Shown here one piece after another: positions 44,414 to 54,421 of a stretch of DNA of 64,000 nucleotides (the first letter of the stretch is position 1; every line of letters starts with the position of its first letter). The translations under genes were made by a program, and so were the position numbers. The notes beneath the pieces were generated by a model. That model worked only from the letters and a program-made list of their open reading frames with translations. It was not told where the DNA came from and searched no databases. The DNA is from Vicia villosa (taxonomy: Eukaryota; Streptophyta; Magnoliopsida; Fabales; Fabaceae), in contig NW_026705210.1 of assembly GCF_029867415.1 (NCBI RefSeq), forward strand, positions 310,001-374,000. Reading direction: 5' to 3'.

Positions 44414-47400
44414 ATGGAATCTGAAATGAGCATCAAGAATCTCGAAGCACAGAATGCCCAAGTTCGAGTGGCAATTCTGGAACTGGCAAAGGGGCAACAA
44501 GAACTGAAAGCCCTGATAATCAAGAAGAAAAAGAAGCCCAAAGGATCTGGAGGCTTGAGTCACCTGAAAAGGAAGATCAAAATCCCAGTCAAAAAGTTCA
44601 AAAAGCCACCGATCCCTGAAACAGTCGGTGATGATGAACAAGAAGACAATCAAAGCAACCAGGGTTCTGCTAAACCCTCTCTCTCTTCAAACGAAGAAGA
44701 TGATCATTCTAGGGACGAACCGGATGATGAAAAATACCAACAGCTGGAAGACCGTATGAAAGCTATGGAGATACAAAAAGTACCTGGTTTAGATTTCAAT
44801 GATCTGGGGCTCATCTCGGATGTTGTTATCCCTCCAAAATTCAAAGTTCCTGTCTTTGCAAAATATGATGGAGTTTCTTGCCCGAAACTACATCTGAGAT
44901 CCTATGTGAGGAAGATACAACCTCATACAACAGATAACAAATTGTGGATTCACTTCTTCCAAGAAAGTCTGTCGGGTACACAACTCGAATGGTACTACCA
45001 GCTGGAAAATACCAAGGTTCATACTTGGGAAGAATTAGCTGCTGCTTTTTACAAACAGTACCAATACAATGCTGATCTTGCACCAACCCGTACTCAACTA
45101 AGAGGCATGTCTATGGGACCAAAAGAAAGTTTCAAAGGATATGCACAAAAGTGGAGAGATATGGATGGAAGGGTTCAACCACCCTTATCTGATCGCGAAC
45201 TAGTCGACATGTTCATGGGCACTTTAACTGGACCTTTCAATAGCCATTTGCTGGGAAACTCATCATCAGGTTTCACTGACCTGATACTGACCGGAGAACG
45301 TGTCGAAAGTGGCATTCAAAATGGAAAAATTCAAATAGGTTCCTCCTCTGGTACTACAAAAAGGCCCATCAGCGGGAGAAATGAGGTCAATGCAACACAA
45401 ATTCAGAAAAGTCGCAAAAGTGAGCAGCATCAATCTGTAGGGGCAGTTCTGATCTCCGCATCTGCACCTCAAAAAGATCAACAGCCAAAATATACGCATC
45501 GACCAGATGCACCAAGAAGAAATTTCACCAGAATCAACATGCCAATCTCTCAGGCATTGCAGCACTTGCTAAAAGCAGATCTGATCACCTTAAGAGGTCC
45601 TCCAAAGAACGTCAACACTTCCTCTCCAAATTATCGCCCTGATGCAACATGTGCCTATCACTCAAACTGTCCAGGACATGACGCAGATCACTGCTGGGCC
45701 CTGAAAAATAAAATACAAGATATGATAGATGCTGGTGAAATTGAGTTCGATCCTCCAGAAACTCCAAATGTCATTACTGCACCTATGCCAAAGCATGACA
45801 AAACTGTTAACGCTATCCTGGACACTGTTTACATCTATGATGTGAACGAATTATCAACTCCACTCTGCGAAGTCAAAGGAAAGCTAATCCGAGCTGGTTA
45901 CTTCCCAGGATGTGACCCCGACTGCTTTTACTGCTCCTGCCTGCCCAATGGTTGTGAAAATCTGAGGATGGGAATTCAAAAGTGGATGGATCGCCGTATC
46001 ATTATGTTTGAGAGACTCCCTTCTATGGACGTGCTGTGCGAAGTCTTTGCAAACGGGATGAGAATAGAGGATGCCTCAGCGATCTCCAGCTTACCATTCA
46101 AAATCTCTGCCAAGGCTCCATTCAAAATTTCTGCTACACTCAAAGTGGCATCAGTAGTCATTGCTAGTCCAACTCCATTTCCATACTCCTCAGACAAAGC
46201 TGTCCCATGGGGATACGACGCTAATGTTTACGTTCATGGAGTTAAGCAGAGTACCTCGACTGAAGAGACCGCAAAGTTAACTACTCCAACTGTGGGTAAT
46301 ATTGTGGGTACCAGCAAGATCACGAGAAGTGGAAGAATCTTTTCACCAGAAATTTCTCCAAATGTTGTTGCTGATCCAGTCCAGGTCCCAGTTCCTAATC
46401 AAAATGTCAGCGCTCGAGGCAAAGAGCCACAAGTTGAACAAGTTCAAACCCCGGTGGAGATCACTGCTGAGGATCCATCAAAGCAAGAAATGGAGGAAAT
46501 ATTGAAAATCATCTGCAAAAGTGATTACAATATTGTTGAGCAACTGGGGCACACCGCTTCAAAAATCTCAATGCTATCTCTTCTAAAATATTCAGAAGCT
46601 CATGCCAAAGCTCTGATGAAGTTCCTCAAAGCTGCGCATGTGCCTCAAGAGATCTCAGTCGACCAATTTGAGAATTGTGTTGCCAATCTAACCGTGAGCA
46701 ATGGTCTCGGTTTCTCCGATGTGGATCTAACCCCTGCTGGAAAAAATCACAACAAAGCCTTACATATCTCCATTGAATGTAATGGCACCACTCTATCTCA
46801 TGTGCTAGTAGATAACGGTTCTTCTTTGAACGTGTTACCGAAAACAGTACTAGAAAAGCTTGACTTCGAAGGAATTGTGTTACAACCAAGTGATGTTGTG
46901 GTAAGAGCCTTTGACGGGTCAACCAGAACGGTATACGGAAAAGTGAATCTCCCAATCAGAGTGGGTTCTCAGATCTTTGATTCTATCTTTTACGTAATGG
47001 AAATTCACCCAGCATACTCCTGTTTACTTGGACGCCCTTGGATACATGGGGCAAACGTTGTAACTTCTACCCTGCATCAGAAGTTAAAATATCCAGTAAA
47101 AGGAAAGATTGTCACAGTCTATGGCGAAGAGGAATATGTGGTTAGTCACCTGAGCAATTCCAAATATGTTGAGTTGGAGGACGAATTCATCAAAACTCCA
47201 TGCCAATCATTTGAGGTGGTCTCCCCAGATGTCTCTACCACCAAGCATATTCCTGCTACTCCAAATACAACTATGGCTTCTCTCAAAGATGCCAAAGCCA
47301 TGATTGAACAGGGTGATTGCACAGTATGGGGACAGCTTCCCGATATACCCTACAAGTCTGACAAGCTAGGCCTGGGCTATGATAGCGAAAATCAAAAGAA

Positions 47401-48190
47401 TGATCAAGGTCCTCGTTCTAGAGGATTAATGTCACACTTCGTCAGCCAAGAAGTAAACGCTATTGAAGATGAAGGAGTGTTCTTGAACCATATCATTCAG
47501 CCATATCCAGATGAGATTCCACCCATTTCCATTGGAATGTGGGATGCTGTGGGAGAACCAAATGGCGGGTATAACTATCAGTATGCCGCACCTCAGAATT
47601 CTTATATTGCTATGGAAGACATTACCCCGACTGGATGGGGTGATCAAATTGAAAATGACAAAAGTTTCACAAGTCCCGTCACTGAGCAATATCAAAATAC
47701 ACCCAAAGAAGTATGGGACACGCTAGGAGAACCCAGCGGCAGATATGACTATATGGTGAAATATTCCGCTCCTCCAAGCTCACAAATTGCTATGAAGGAC
47801 ATTGTCCCAACTGGATGGGATGAACATTACGATGACAATTTCGCTTTCGAAGAAGCCAGGGAAATACCAAATAACGAGGGTTGCTTTCTGTCAGAATACA
47901 CTCCTCATCAGGATGCACAAGTCTCTATTCAAAGCATCATCCCGACTTCATGGGACGGCCTTATCGAGCATCTCGCTCAGCCAACAGAGATATCTCAGTC
48001 TGGGCTCTCGTATCCAGCAGAGTATATCCCTTATCCCGAAGGATCACCGGCTCATTTTCCCACTAATGAAATCAATGCTGTGGAAGATGAAGAAGACAAC
48101 TGCAACTGGAACAGCTGGATACTCCCTGCTCACAAAAGTGGATTGAACAACTGGAAAGCTGAGGATGTGATCTCCTTTGACCAGGAGTAA
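44414..48190 (+). CDS. Ogre gag-protease polyprotein
   Basis: 1258 codons from ATG 44414 (MESEMSIKNLEAQNAQ) to TAA 48188-48190. Domains: N-terminal coiled coil and a basic segment (IKKKKKPKGSG); acidic linker; capsid-like gag domain around residues 170-320 (WYYQLENTKVHTWEELAAAF, GYAQKWRDMDGRV); a Cys/His motif CAYHSNCPGHDADHC at about 413; the protease with LVDNGSSLNVLP at about 800 and LLGRPWIHGA. The tail has three related segments ending ITPTGWGDQ, IVPTGWDEH and IIPTSWDGL. Gag forms virus-like particles and protease cuts the polyprotein. The stop lies just inside the predicted intron, so unspliced RNA gives gag-pro and spliced RNA would give gag-pro-pol. Confidence 0.92.
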   Translation: MESEMSIKNLEAQNAQVRVAILELAKGQQELKALIIKKKKKPKGSGGLSHLKRKIKIPVKKFKKPPIPETVGDDEQEDNQSNQGSAKPSLSSNEEDDHSRDEPDDEKYQQLEDRMKAMEIQKVPGLDFNDLGLISDVVIPPKFKVPVFAKYDGVSCPKLHLRSYVRKIQPHTTDNKLWIHFFQESLSGTQLEWYYQLENTKVHTWEELAAAFYKQYQYNADLAPTRTQLRGMSMGPKESFKGYAQKWRDMDGRVQPPLSDRELVDMFMGTLTGPFNSHLLGNSSSGFTDLILTGERVESGIQNGKIQIGSSSGTTKRPISGRNEVNATQIQKSRKSEQHQSVGAVLISASAPQKDQQPKYTHRPDAPRRNFTRINMPISQALQHLLKADLITLRGPPKNVNTSSPNYRPDATCAYHSNCPGHDADHCWALKNKIQDMIDAGEIEFDPPETPNVITAPMPKHDKTVNAILDTVYIYDVNELSTPLCEVKGKLIRAGYFPGCDPDCFYCSCLPNGCENLRMGIQKWMDRRIIMFERLPSMDVLCEVFANGMRIEDASAISSLPFKISAKAPFKISATLKVASVVIASPTPFPYSSDKAVPWGYDANVYVHGVKQSTSTEETAKLTTPTVGNIVGTSKITRSGRIFSPEISPNVVADPVQVPVPNQNVSARGKEPQVEQVQTPVEITAEDPSKQEMEEILKIICKSDYNIVEQLGHTASKISMLSLLKYSEAHAKALMKFLKAAHVPQEISVDQFENCVANLTVSNGLGFSDVDLTPAGKNHNKALHISIECNGTTLSHVLVDNGSSLNVLPKTVLEKLDFEGIVLQPSDVVVRAFDGSTRTVYGKVNLPIRVGSQIFDSIFYVMEIHPAYSCLLGRPWIHGANVVTSTLHQKLKYPVKGKIVTVYGEEEYVVSHLSNSKYVELEDEFIKTPCQSFEVVSPDVSTTKHIPATPNTTMASLKDAKAMIEQGDCTVWGQLPDIPYKSDKLGLGYDSENQKNDQGPRSRGLMSHFVSQEVNAIEDEGVFLNHIIQPYPDEIPPISIGMWDAVGEPNGGYNYQYAAPQNSYIAMEDITPTGWGDQIENDKSFTSPVTEQYQNTPKEVWDTLGEPSGRYDYMVKYSAPPSSQIAMKDIVPTGWDEHYDDNFAFEEAREIPNNEGCFLSEYTPHQDAQVSIQSIIPTSWDGLIEHLAQPTEISQSGLSYPAEYIPYPEGSPAHFPTNEINAVEDEEDNCNWNSWILPAHKSGLNNWKAEDVISFDQE

Positions 48191-48444
48191 ATGCCATTTC
48201 CTGTTTTCTTTGTGTATATTGTGCAAAGATAAAAATGGTTCCTGAACAATCGAACCATGAGCTTGAAAGCCGTGTGCCTTAGCACACTGGTCCTTCTATA
48301 AGGGCTTATCATATCATGATCATGCGCATTCAATAAAATCATGGGACGCTTGCATATTTAAATTTTATGATCCTTTTTCTTTCTTTCTTCGCTTTCAAAT
48401 AGCTATGTTTTTTCTTCACACACACTCACATAACTAACATGCAG
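48187..48444 (+). other. Predicted intron in Ogre B gag-pol (258 nt)
   Basis: Donor GTAAATGCC at 48187 overlaps the gag-pro stop (48188-48190); acceptor ATGCAG ends at 48444 after a pyrimidine-rich stretch (48367-48425) with CTAAC at 48434-48438. The length is a multiple of 3, and joining makes a Glu codon and then an open frame into pol. The intron between protease and RT is established for Ogre elements; the exact sites are inferred. Confidence 0.75.
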
Positions 48445-51400
48445 ATTCACATACACTCTGGATCCAGTCAACAACGATTCTGCTATTGCCCGTCATGACT
48501 TTGAAAGTCCGATCTACCAAACTGAGGACGAAATTGAGGAAGATTGTGAAGTGCCAAGAGAATTTGCAAGGCTGCTAGAACAAGAAGACAAGGCCATACA
48601 GCCTCACGAGGAGCCAATTGAGGTCATCAACTTGGGCAGCAACGAAGAAAAGAAAGAAGTCAAAATAGGGGCTGATTTAGAACACAGCATCAAGCAAAGA
48701 CTGATTCAAATGCTGCGAGACTACGTCGAGATATTCGCCTGGTCCTATGAAGATATGCCAGGCCTTGACACGGACATTGTAGTTCATCGCCTGCCAATCA
48801 AAGAAGGTAGCATTCCAGTCAAACAGAAATTACGAAGGAGTAGGCCTGATATGTCAAAAAAGATCAAAGACGAGGTTGAAAAACAGTTCAATGCCGGATT
48901 CCTAAAAGTTGTAAGTTATCCTCCTTGGATAGCTAACATCGTGCCTGTACCTAAAAAAGACGGGAAAGTCAGAATGTGCGTGGACTACAAAGATCTGAAC
49001 CGGGCAAGCCCCAAAGATGATTTCCCTTTACCACACATCAATGTACTGGTTGACAATACCGCACAATGCAAGGTATTCTCCTTTATGGACGGATTCTCAG
49101 GGTACAATCAAATCAAGATGGCACCCGAAGACATGGAAAAAACAACCTTCACAACACCCTGGGGAACCTTTTGTTACAAAGTAATGCCCTTTGGTCTGAA
49201 AAACGCAGGAGCAACCTATCAACGTGCAATGGTAGCGCTATTTCATGATATGATTCATCAAGAAATAGAGGTGTATGTCGATGACATGATTGCAAAATCC
49301 AACACCGAGGAAGAACATCTGGGTCATTTACACAAGTTGTTTGACAGACTCAAGAAATACAAGTTGCGACTGAACCCAAATAAGTGTACCTTTGGAGTGA
49401 GATCCGGCAAACTCTTAGGTTTCATCGTCAGCAGCAAAGGTATTGAGGTTGATCCCGCCAAGGTTAAAGCCATTCAAGAAATGCCTATACCTCGTACTGA
49501 AAAACAAGTCAGAGGATTCTTGGGACGTCTAAATTACATCGCCCGATTTATTGCCCACATGACTACTACTTGTGTGCCGATCTTCAAACTGTTGAAGAAA
49601 GATCAAGTGGAAAGGTGGAATGACAAATGCCAGTTAGCCTTTGACAAAATCAAAGAATATCTCCAAAAACCTCCAATCTTGTTGCCACCCGTGGAAGGCA
49701 GACCTCTGATAATGTACCTAACTGTGTTAGAAGACTCAATGGGGTGTGTACTAGGACAACATGACGAATCCGGCCGAAAGGAGCACGCAATCTACTATCT
49801 TAGCAAAAAGTTTACCGATTGTGAAACAAGATACTCACTACTCGAAAAAACTTGTTGTGCCTTAGCTTGGGCAGCTCGCCGACTAAGACAGTACATGCTA
49901 AATCACACCACTTTCCTAATCTCCAAGATGGATCCCATCAAATACGTGTTCGAAAAACCTGCTCTCTCTGGAAGAATAGCGAGATGGCAAATGATCTTAA
50001 CAGAATATGACATTCAATACACTTCACAAAAAGCAATCAAAGGAAGTGTGGTAGCTGATCATCTGGCTCATCAAGCAGTGGATGATTATCAAGCATTGAA
50101 CTTTGACTTCCCAGACGAAGACATTATGCTAGTCAATGACTACAAACAACCAGGACCAGAAGAAGGACCCAAGCCAGGATCCCGGTGGACTATGGTTTTT
50201 GACGGAGCTTCTAATGCACTTGGCAATGGCATCGGAGCTGTGATCATTTCCCCCGCAGGAGGTTATACACCATTCACTGCCAGATTATGCTTCAATTGCA
50301 CTAACAATATAGCCGAATACGAAGCCTGTATTCTGGGTCTTAAAGCTGCCATCGATCTAAGAATCAAATTCCTGGAAGTCTACGGAGACTCGGCCTTGGT
50401 AATCTACCAAGTCAAAGGGGAATGGGACACGAAGCACCCGAATCTAATTCCTTACAAAGAATATGTGCTGAGTTTGATTCTTTACTTCGAAGAAATCACT
50501 TTCGAACACATCCCACGCGAGGAAAATCAACTAGCTGATGCTTTAGCTACCATGTCATCCATGTTCAAAGTCAGGTGGGACAACGAGGCGCCTATGATCT
50601 CCATTTACAGGCAAGATGAACCATCCTATTGCAATGAGATCGATACCGAAGGAACCGAGGAAAAACCATGGTTCCATGAAGTAAAAAGATATCTCGAAGC
50701 TCAGGAGTACCCTGAAGGGGCATCCATTAATGACAGAAAGTTTCTAAGGAGGTTTGCTGCCAAATTCTTTCTAAGCAATGGAACCTTATACAAACGCAAC
50801 CATGACTCGACTTTACTTCGCTGTGTAAACAAGAAGGAAGCAGAACAGATCATGGAAGAAATACACAATGGTACCTTCGGTACTCATTCTAGTGGACATA
50901 CAATGGCTAAAAAGATCCTGAGAGCAGGTTATTACTGGTCTACCATGGAAACAGACTGCCATCATCACTCCCGAACATGTCACAAATGCCAGATATACGC
51001 TGACAAAGTACATGTACCTCCAGTTCCATTAAGTGTCCTGACGGCTCCTTGGCCTTTTGCAATGTGGGGTATTGATATAATTGGAGAAATCAAACCTACT
51101 GCCTCCAACGGACATCGTTTTATCCTGGTCGCTATTGACTACTTCACAAAGTGGGTAGAAGCAGCTTCATTTGCTTCTGTTACTAAGAATGTGGTGGCCC
51201 GGTTCATCAAATACAATCTCATTTGTCGGTACGGCATCCCTGAACGGATTATCACGGACAATGGCACAAATCTAAACAACAGAATGATTACTGAACTTTG
51301 CACACAGTTCAAGATCAAACATCATAATTCTTCTCCATATCGACCAAAGATGAACGGCGCGGTGGAAGCTGCCAACAAGAACATCAAGAAAATCATACAA

Positions 51401-51937
51401 AAAATGACAGTAACCTACAAAGACTGGCATGAGATGTTACCTTTTGCTCTTCATGGTTATCGCACATCTGCGCGTACTTCAACAGGGGCAACTCCATTCT
51501 CCTTAGTCTATGGTATGGAGGCAGTTCTTCCAATTGAAATTCAGATTCCTTCCCTAAGGATTATGAAAGAAGCCAATCTAGACGAAGACGATTGGATTCA
51601 AACACGGTTGGACCAGATAAACTTGATTGATGAGAAAAGGCTCGCAGCTATTTGTCATGGTCAGCTATACCAAAAGCGTATGATCAAAGCCTTCAACAAA
51701 AAAGTCAAAAGTCAAGCATACCAAACTGGTGGCTTGGTTGTCAAACGCATCATCTTACCACAAGGTGACCCCAGAGGCAAATGGACTCCCACCTACGAGG
51801 GACCATTCATAATCAAGAAAATATTCTCCGGCGGAGCCATGTTGCTTACCACCATGGATGGCGAGGATTTCCCACACCCTGTGAATGCTGACATAGTCAA
51901 AAATACTTCGCTTAAAAAGAAAAAAACAGCTCGCTAA
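48445..51937 (+). CDS. Ogre pol: RT, RNase H, second RNase H, integrase
   Basis: Exon 2 is open from 48445; the first strongly conserved block is EFARLLEQEDKAIQPHEEP. RT shows WIANIVPVPKKDGKVRMCVD, SFMDGFSGYNQIKM and YVDDMIAKS (about 49274). The first RNase H region (HAIYYLSKKFTDCETRYS) is followed by an archaeal-type RNase H with VFDGASNALGNGIGAV (about 50198), NIAEYEAC, YGDSALV and ADALATM. Integrase has HSSGHTMAKKIL, CHKCQIYAD, the D,D,E residues in GIDIIG, ITDNGTN and NGAVEAANKN, then a chromodomain-less tail. Stop TAA 51935-51937 lies in the first downstream hairpin. No defects seen. The dual RNase H is characteristic of the Tat/Ogre lineage. Expression as part of gag-pro-pol needs the splice described at 48187-48444. 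Confidence 0.93.
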
Positions 51938-52077
51938 GTTGAAAACCTGAAAGGGCAACTTAGGCAAAAAAATGAGCGTCTCGGTGGATTGAAAACCCGA
52001 AAGGGCGGTCCAGGCAAAAATTAGAGACTAAACAAATACTATCCCGGTAGGCTGAAAACCTGAAAAGGCAGCCTAGG
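51934..52077 (+). other. Three-unit hairpin array at the Ogre B pol stop
   Basis: Unit 1: CTAAGTT (51934-51940) with AACTTAG (51957-51963), inner CCT/GGG around GAAA. Unit 2: TGGATT (51985-51990) with GGTCCA (52007-52012), inner CCC/GGG around GAAA. Unit 3: TAGGCT (52048-52053) with AGCCTA (52070-52075), inner CCT/AGG around GAAA. Each has GAAAA on the 5' side and C on the 3' side between the stems. The pol stop codon sits in the first stem. Ogre A has four matching units. Confidence 0.78.
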
Positions 52078-53300
52078 AAAAAGTTAGGGAATGAAGCATA
52101 CAACTATGTTCCGTTCAGCTGCCTACTCACCATCAAGATTCAACATCTTAAAGACACCGATCAGTCCAATCACTTTCTTCCAACAAGTGAGGGATGAGAT
52201 GCTCGAAGACAGATTGGCAATAGCAGAGTTGAAACTTGACTGGATCATTTTCACATAGCTATTTATCTTTATAAATATTTTCCAAAACTTTCTGACAATT
52301 TCCTACTTCTAGGATTGTTGTCTCCCTGTGCTAATCAGCCTATCATGGCTCTTTTTCAAAAATCAATGCAGCTTAGGCTCAAAAATCACCATTTTCACTT
52401 TTTCTGTTTTAAATACGTAAACGTCCCAATGATAATTTTGAATGAACATGTGCATTTGAATATGATTGATGTTTACCAGGAAAAACAGGAATAGCATTCA
52501 GGAAATGTCCCAATTATCTGGACATCATTCCATCAGAAGAAAATCCCCAAGAGAAACACATTTCTCAGCAAATTCCTCAAAAAGATTTTCTCTTCAAAAG
52601 AAGTCTTATCCCCCAGCAGGGTTGTTCCAGATTACTATCTTCAGAAGGTGTGATCCCCGCACCCGGACTTGGTCAGATAGTGCATCGGAGGATTATGCAT
52701 CTTCCTCATTCCCATTTGAAAGGGCATCAGAACTTTCAGCTACCTTTCATTCCCAAGTGATAGTCAAAGGTCATTCAATAGAGTACCGTGGTTCTCAAAG
52801 AATTTCCCCAGCCGAGGGTACTCAAACAAGACAAAAGATCATCAACGATCACAATATAGTCATATCCAGATGACTGGCGGAAATTTATTTTCCCAAATAG
52901 AAGCTTGACATCTCACATTCATACATCACACATTCACATTCACATTCATATTCATACATCACACATTCACATTCACATTCATATTCATACATCTCACATT
53001 CATACATCACATATTCACATTCATACATCATATTCATACATCATACATCATGCATCATGCGCATTTTCATACGCATGTTCATACACAACATCACATGCAT
53101 ATTTCTCCGGGAATATCTCACATTACATGCATCATAAACATTGCATATCACTAACTTGATTTTTCAGGTAGACGAATATCTTCAACAAAGATATTCTCAA
53201 TCACATGAAGTGTTCACCTGAATTCCATGAACGGTTCTCTCAGATATAATCAAGCCGAAGATTCATTCTGATCACTTACCAACTCAAAAACAGACATCAC
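52078..53300 (+). other. 3' UTR of Ogre B, first part
   Basis: No coding sequence recognised; an open frame at 52466-52873 has no known domain and no start context of note. Contains CATTCA/CATACATCA short repeats at 52911-53066. Confidence 0.6.
52911..53066 (+). repeat. CATTCA / CATACATCA microsatellite-like repeat
   Basis: Mixed short units CACATTCA, TATTCATACAT and CATCACA repeat for about 155 bp. Confidence 0.85.
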
Positions 53301-54055
53301 AGATCAAAAGCGATACCTCAGACGGTTCCAGAACGATCTAACATTGCAGATCTAAAGCGATACCTCAGACGGTTCCAGAACGATCTAACATTGCAGATCT
53401 AAAGCGATACCTCAGACGGTTCCAGAACGATCTGCTATCAAAGATCTAAAGCGATACCCCAGACGGTTCCACAACGATCAGACATTGCAGATCTAAAGCG
53501 ATACCTCAGACGGTTCCAGAACGATCTAACATTGCAGATCTAAAGCGATACCTCAGACGGTTCCAGAACGATCTAGCATCAAAGATCTAAAGCGATACCT
53601 CAGACGGTTCCAGAACGATCTAGCATCACAGATCTAAACCGATACCTCAGACGGTTCCAGAACGATCTAGCATCAAAGATCTAAAGCGACACCTTAGACG
53701 GTTCCAGAACGATCTAACATTGCAGATCTAAAGTTGATACCTCAGACGGTTCCAGAACGATCTAACATCGCAGATCTAAAGTTGATACCTCAGACGGTTC
53801 CAGAACGATCTAACATTGCAGATCTAAAGCGATACCTCAGACGGTTCCAGAACGATCTAACATTGCAGATCTAAAGCGATACCTCATACGGTTCCAGAAC
53901 GATCTAGCATCAAAGATCTAAAGCGATACCTCAGACGGTTCCAGAACGATCTAGCATCAAAGATCTAAAGCGATACCTCAGACGGTTCCAGAACGATCTG
54001 CCATCAAAGATCTAAAGTTGATACCTCAGACGGTTCCACAATGATCAACTTTCAA
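53301..54055 (+). repeat. 47-bp tandem repeat, 16 copies, in Ogre B 3' UTR
   Basis: The unit carries AGATCTAAAGCGATACC, TCAGACGGTTCCAGAACG and ATCTAACATTGC or ATCTAGCATCAA. Sixteen copies can be counted by the GACGGTTCC core, followed by a diverged remnant to about 54150. Variants of the last third (AACATTGC, AGCATCAA, GCTATCAA) are spread among units. Confidence 0.93.
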
Positions 54056-54401
54056 AATCTAAAGCAGAAAAAACTTTGGACAAGTTCCGTAGCAATCATC
54101 CTCCTAGACTTAAAGCGGTAACCTTGGACGGTTCCGAAACAGTCAACACAAAGACTTTCAAATCCTTCATCAAGATATAATCAATGGATTCATTCTGATG
54201 AACAAACCATCAACACATTTACCAGGTGGCATCTGAAAGCCCATCTCAGGTAATGTTTCAATCTGCCAACAACGTTTCGCAGACGACATTCAAATGCAAC
54301 TTCCAACATCTCTTCTGATCAAGGTAAGTGCAAATTTTCAGGGCATCTAAATATTCAATCATCTTCTACCTTCAGATTTCAGACAATCTCTTCAGGTTTA
54401 A

Positions 54402-54421
54402 GAAGATTGAATAGGGGCAAC
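54402..54421 (+). promoter_or_regulatory. Polypurine tract of Ogre B
   Basis: AGAAGATTGAATAGGGGCAA and one C precede the LTR start TGTTATACC. Confidence 0.8.

Noticed and set aside
44405..48226. Minus-strand open frames within Ogre B gag-pro
   Set aside because: Antisense shadows of an intact, domain-bearing plus-strand frame.
52466..52873. 135-codon open frame in Ogre B
   Set aside because: It lies in the 3' UTR after pol and the hairpins, and its sequence shows no domain.
53301..54055. Regular repeats that might suggest a CRISPR array
   Set aside because: Units are contiguous 47-bp tandem repeats with no unique spacers, inside a plant retrotransposon 3' UTR.
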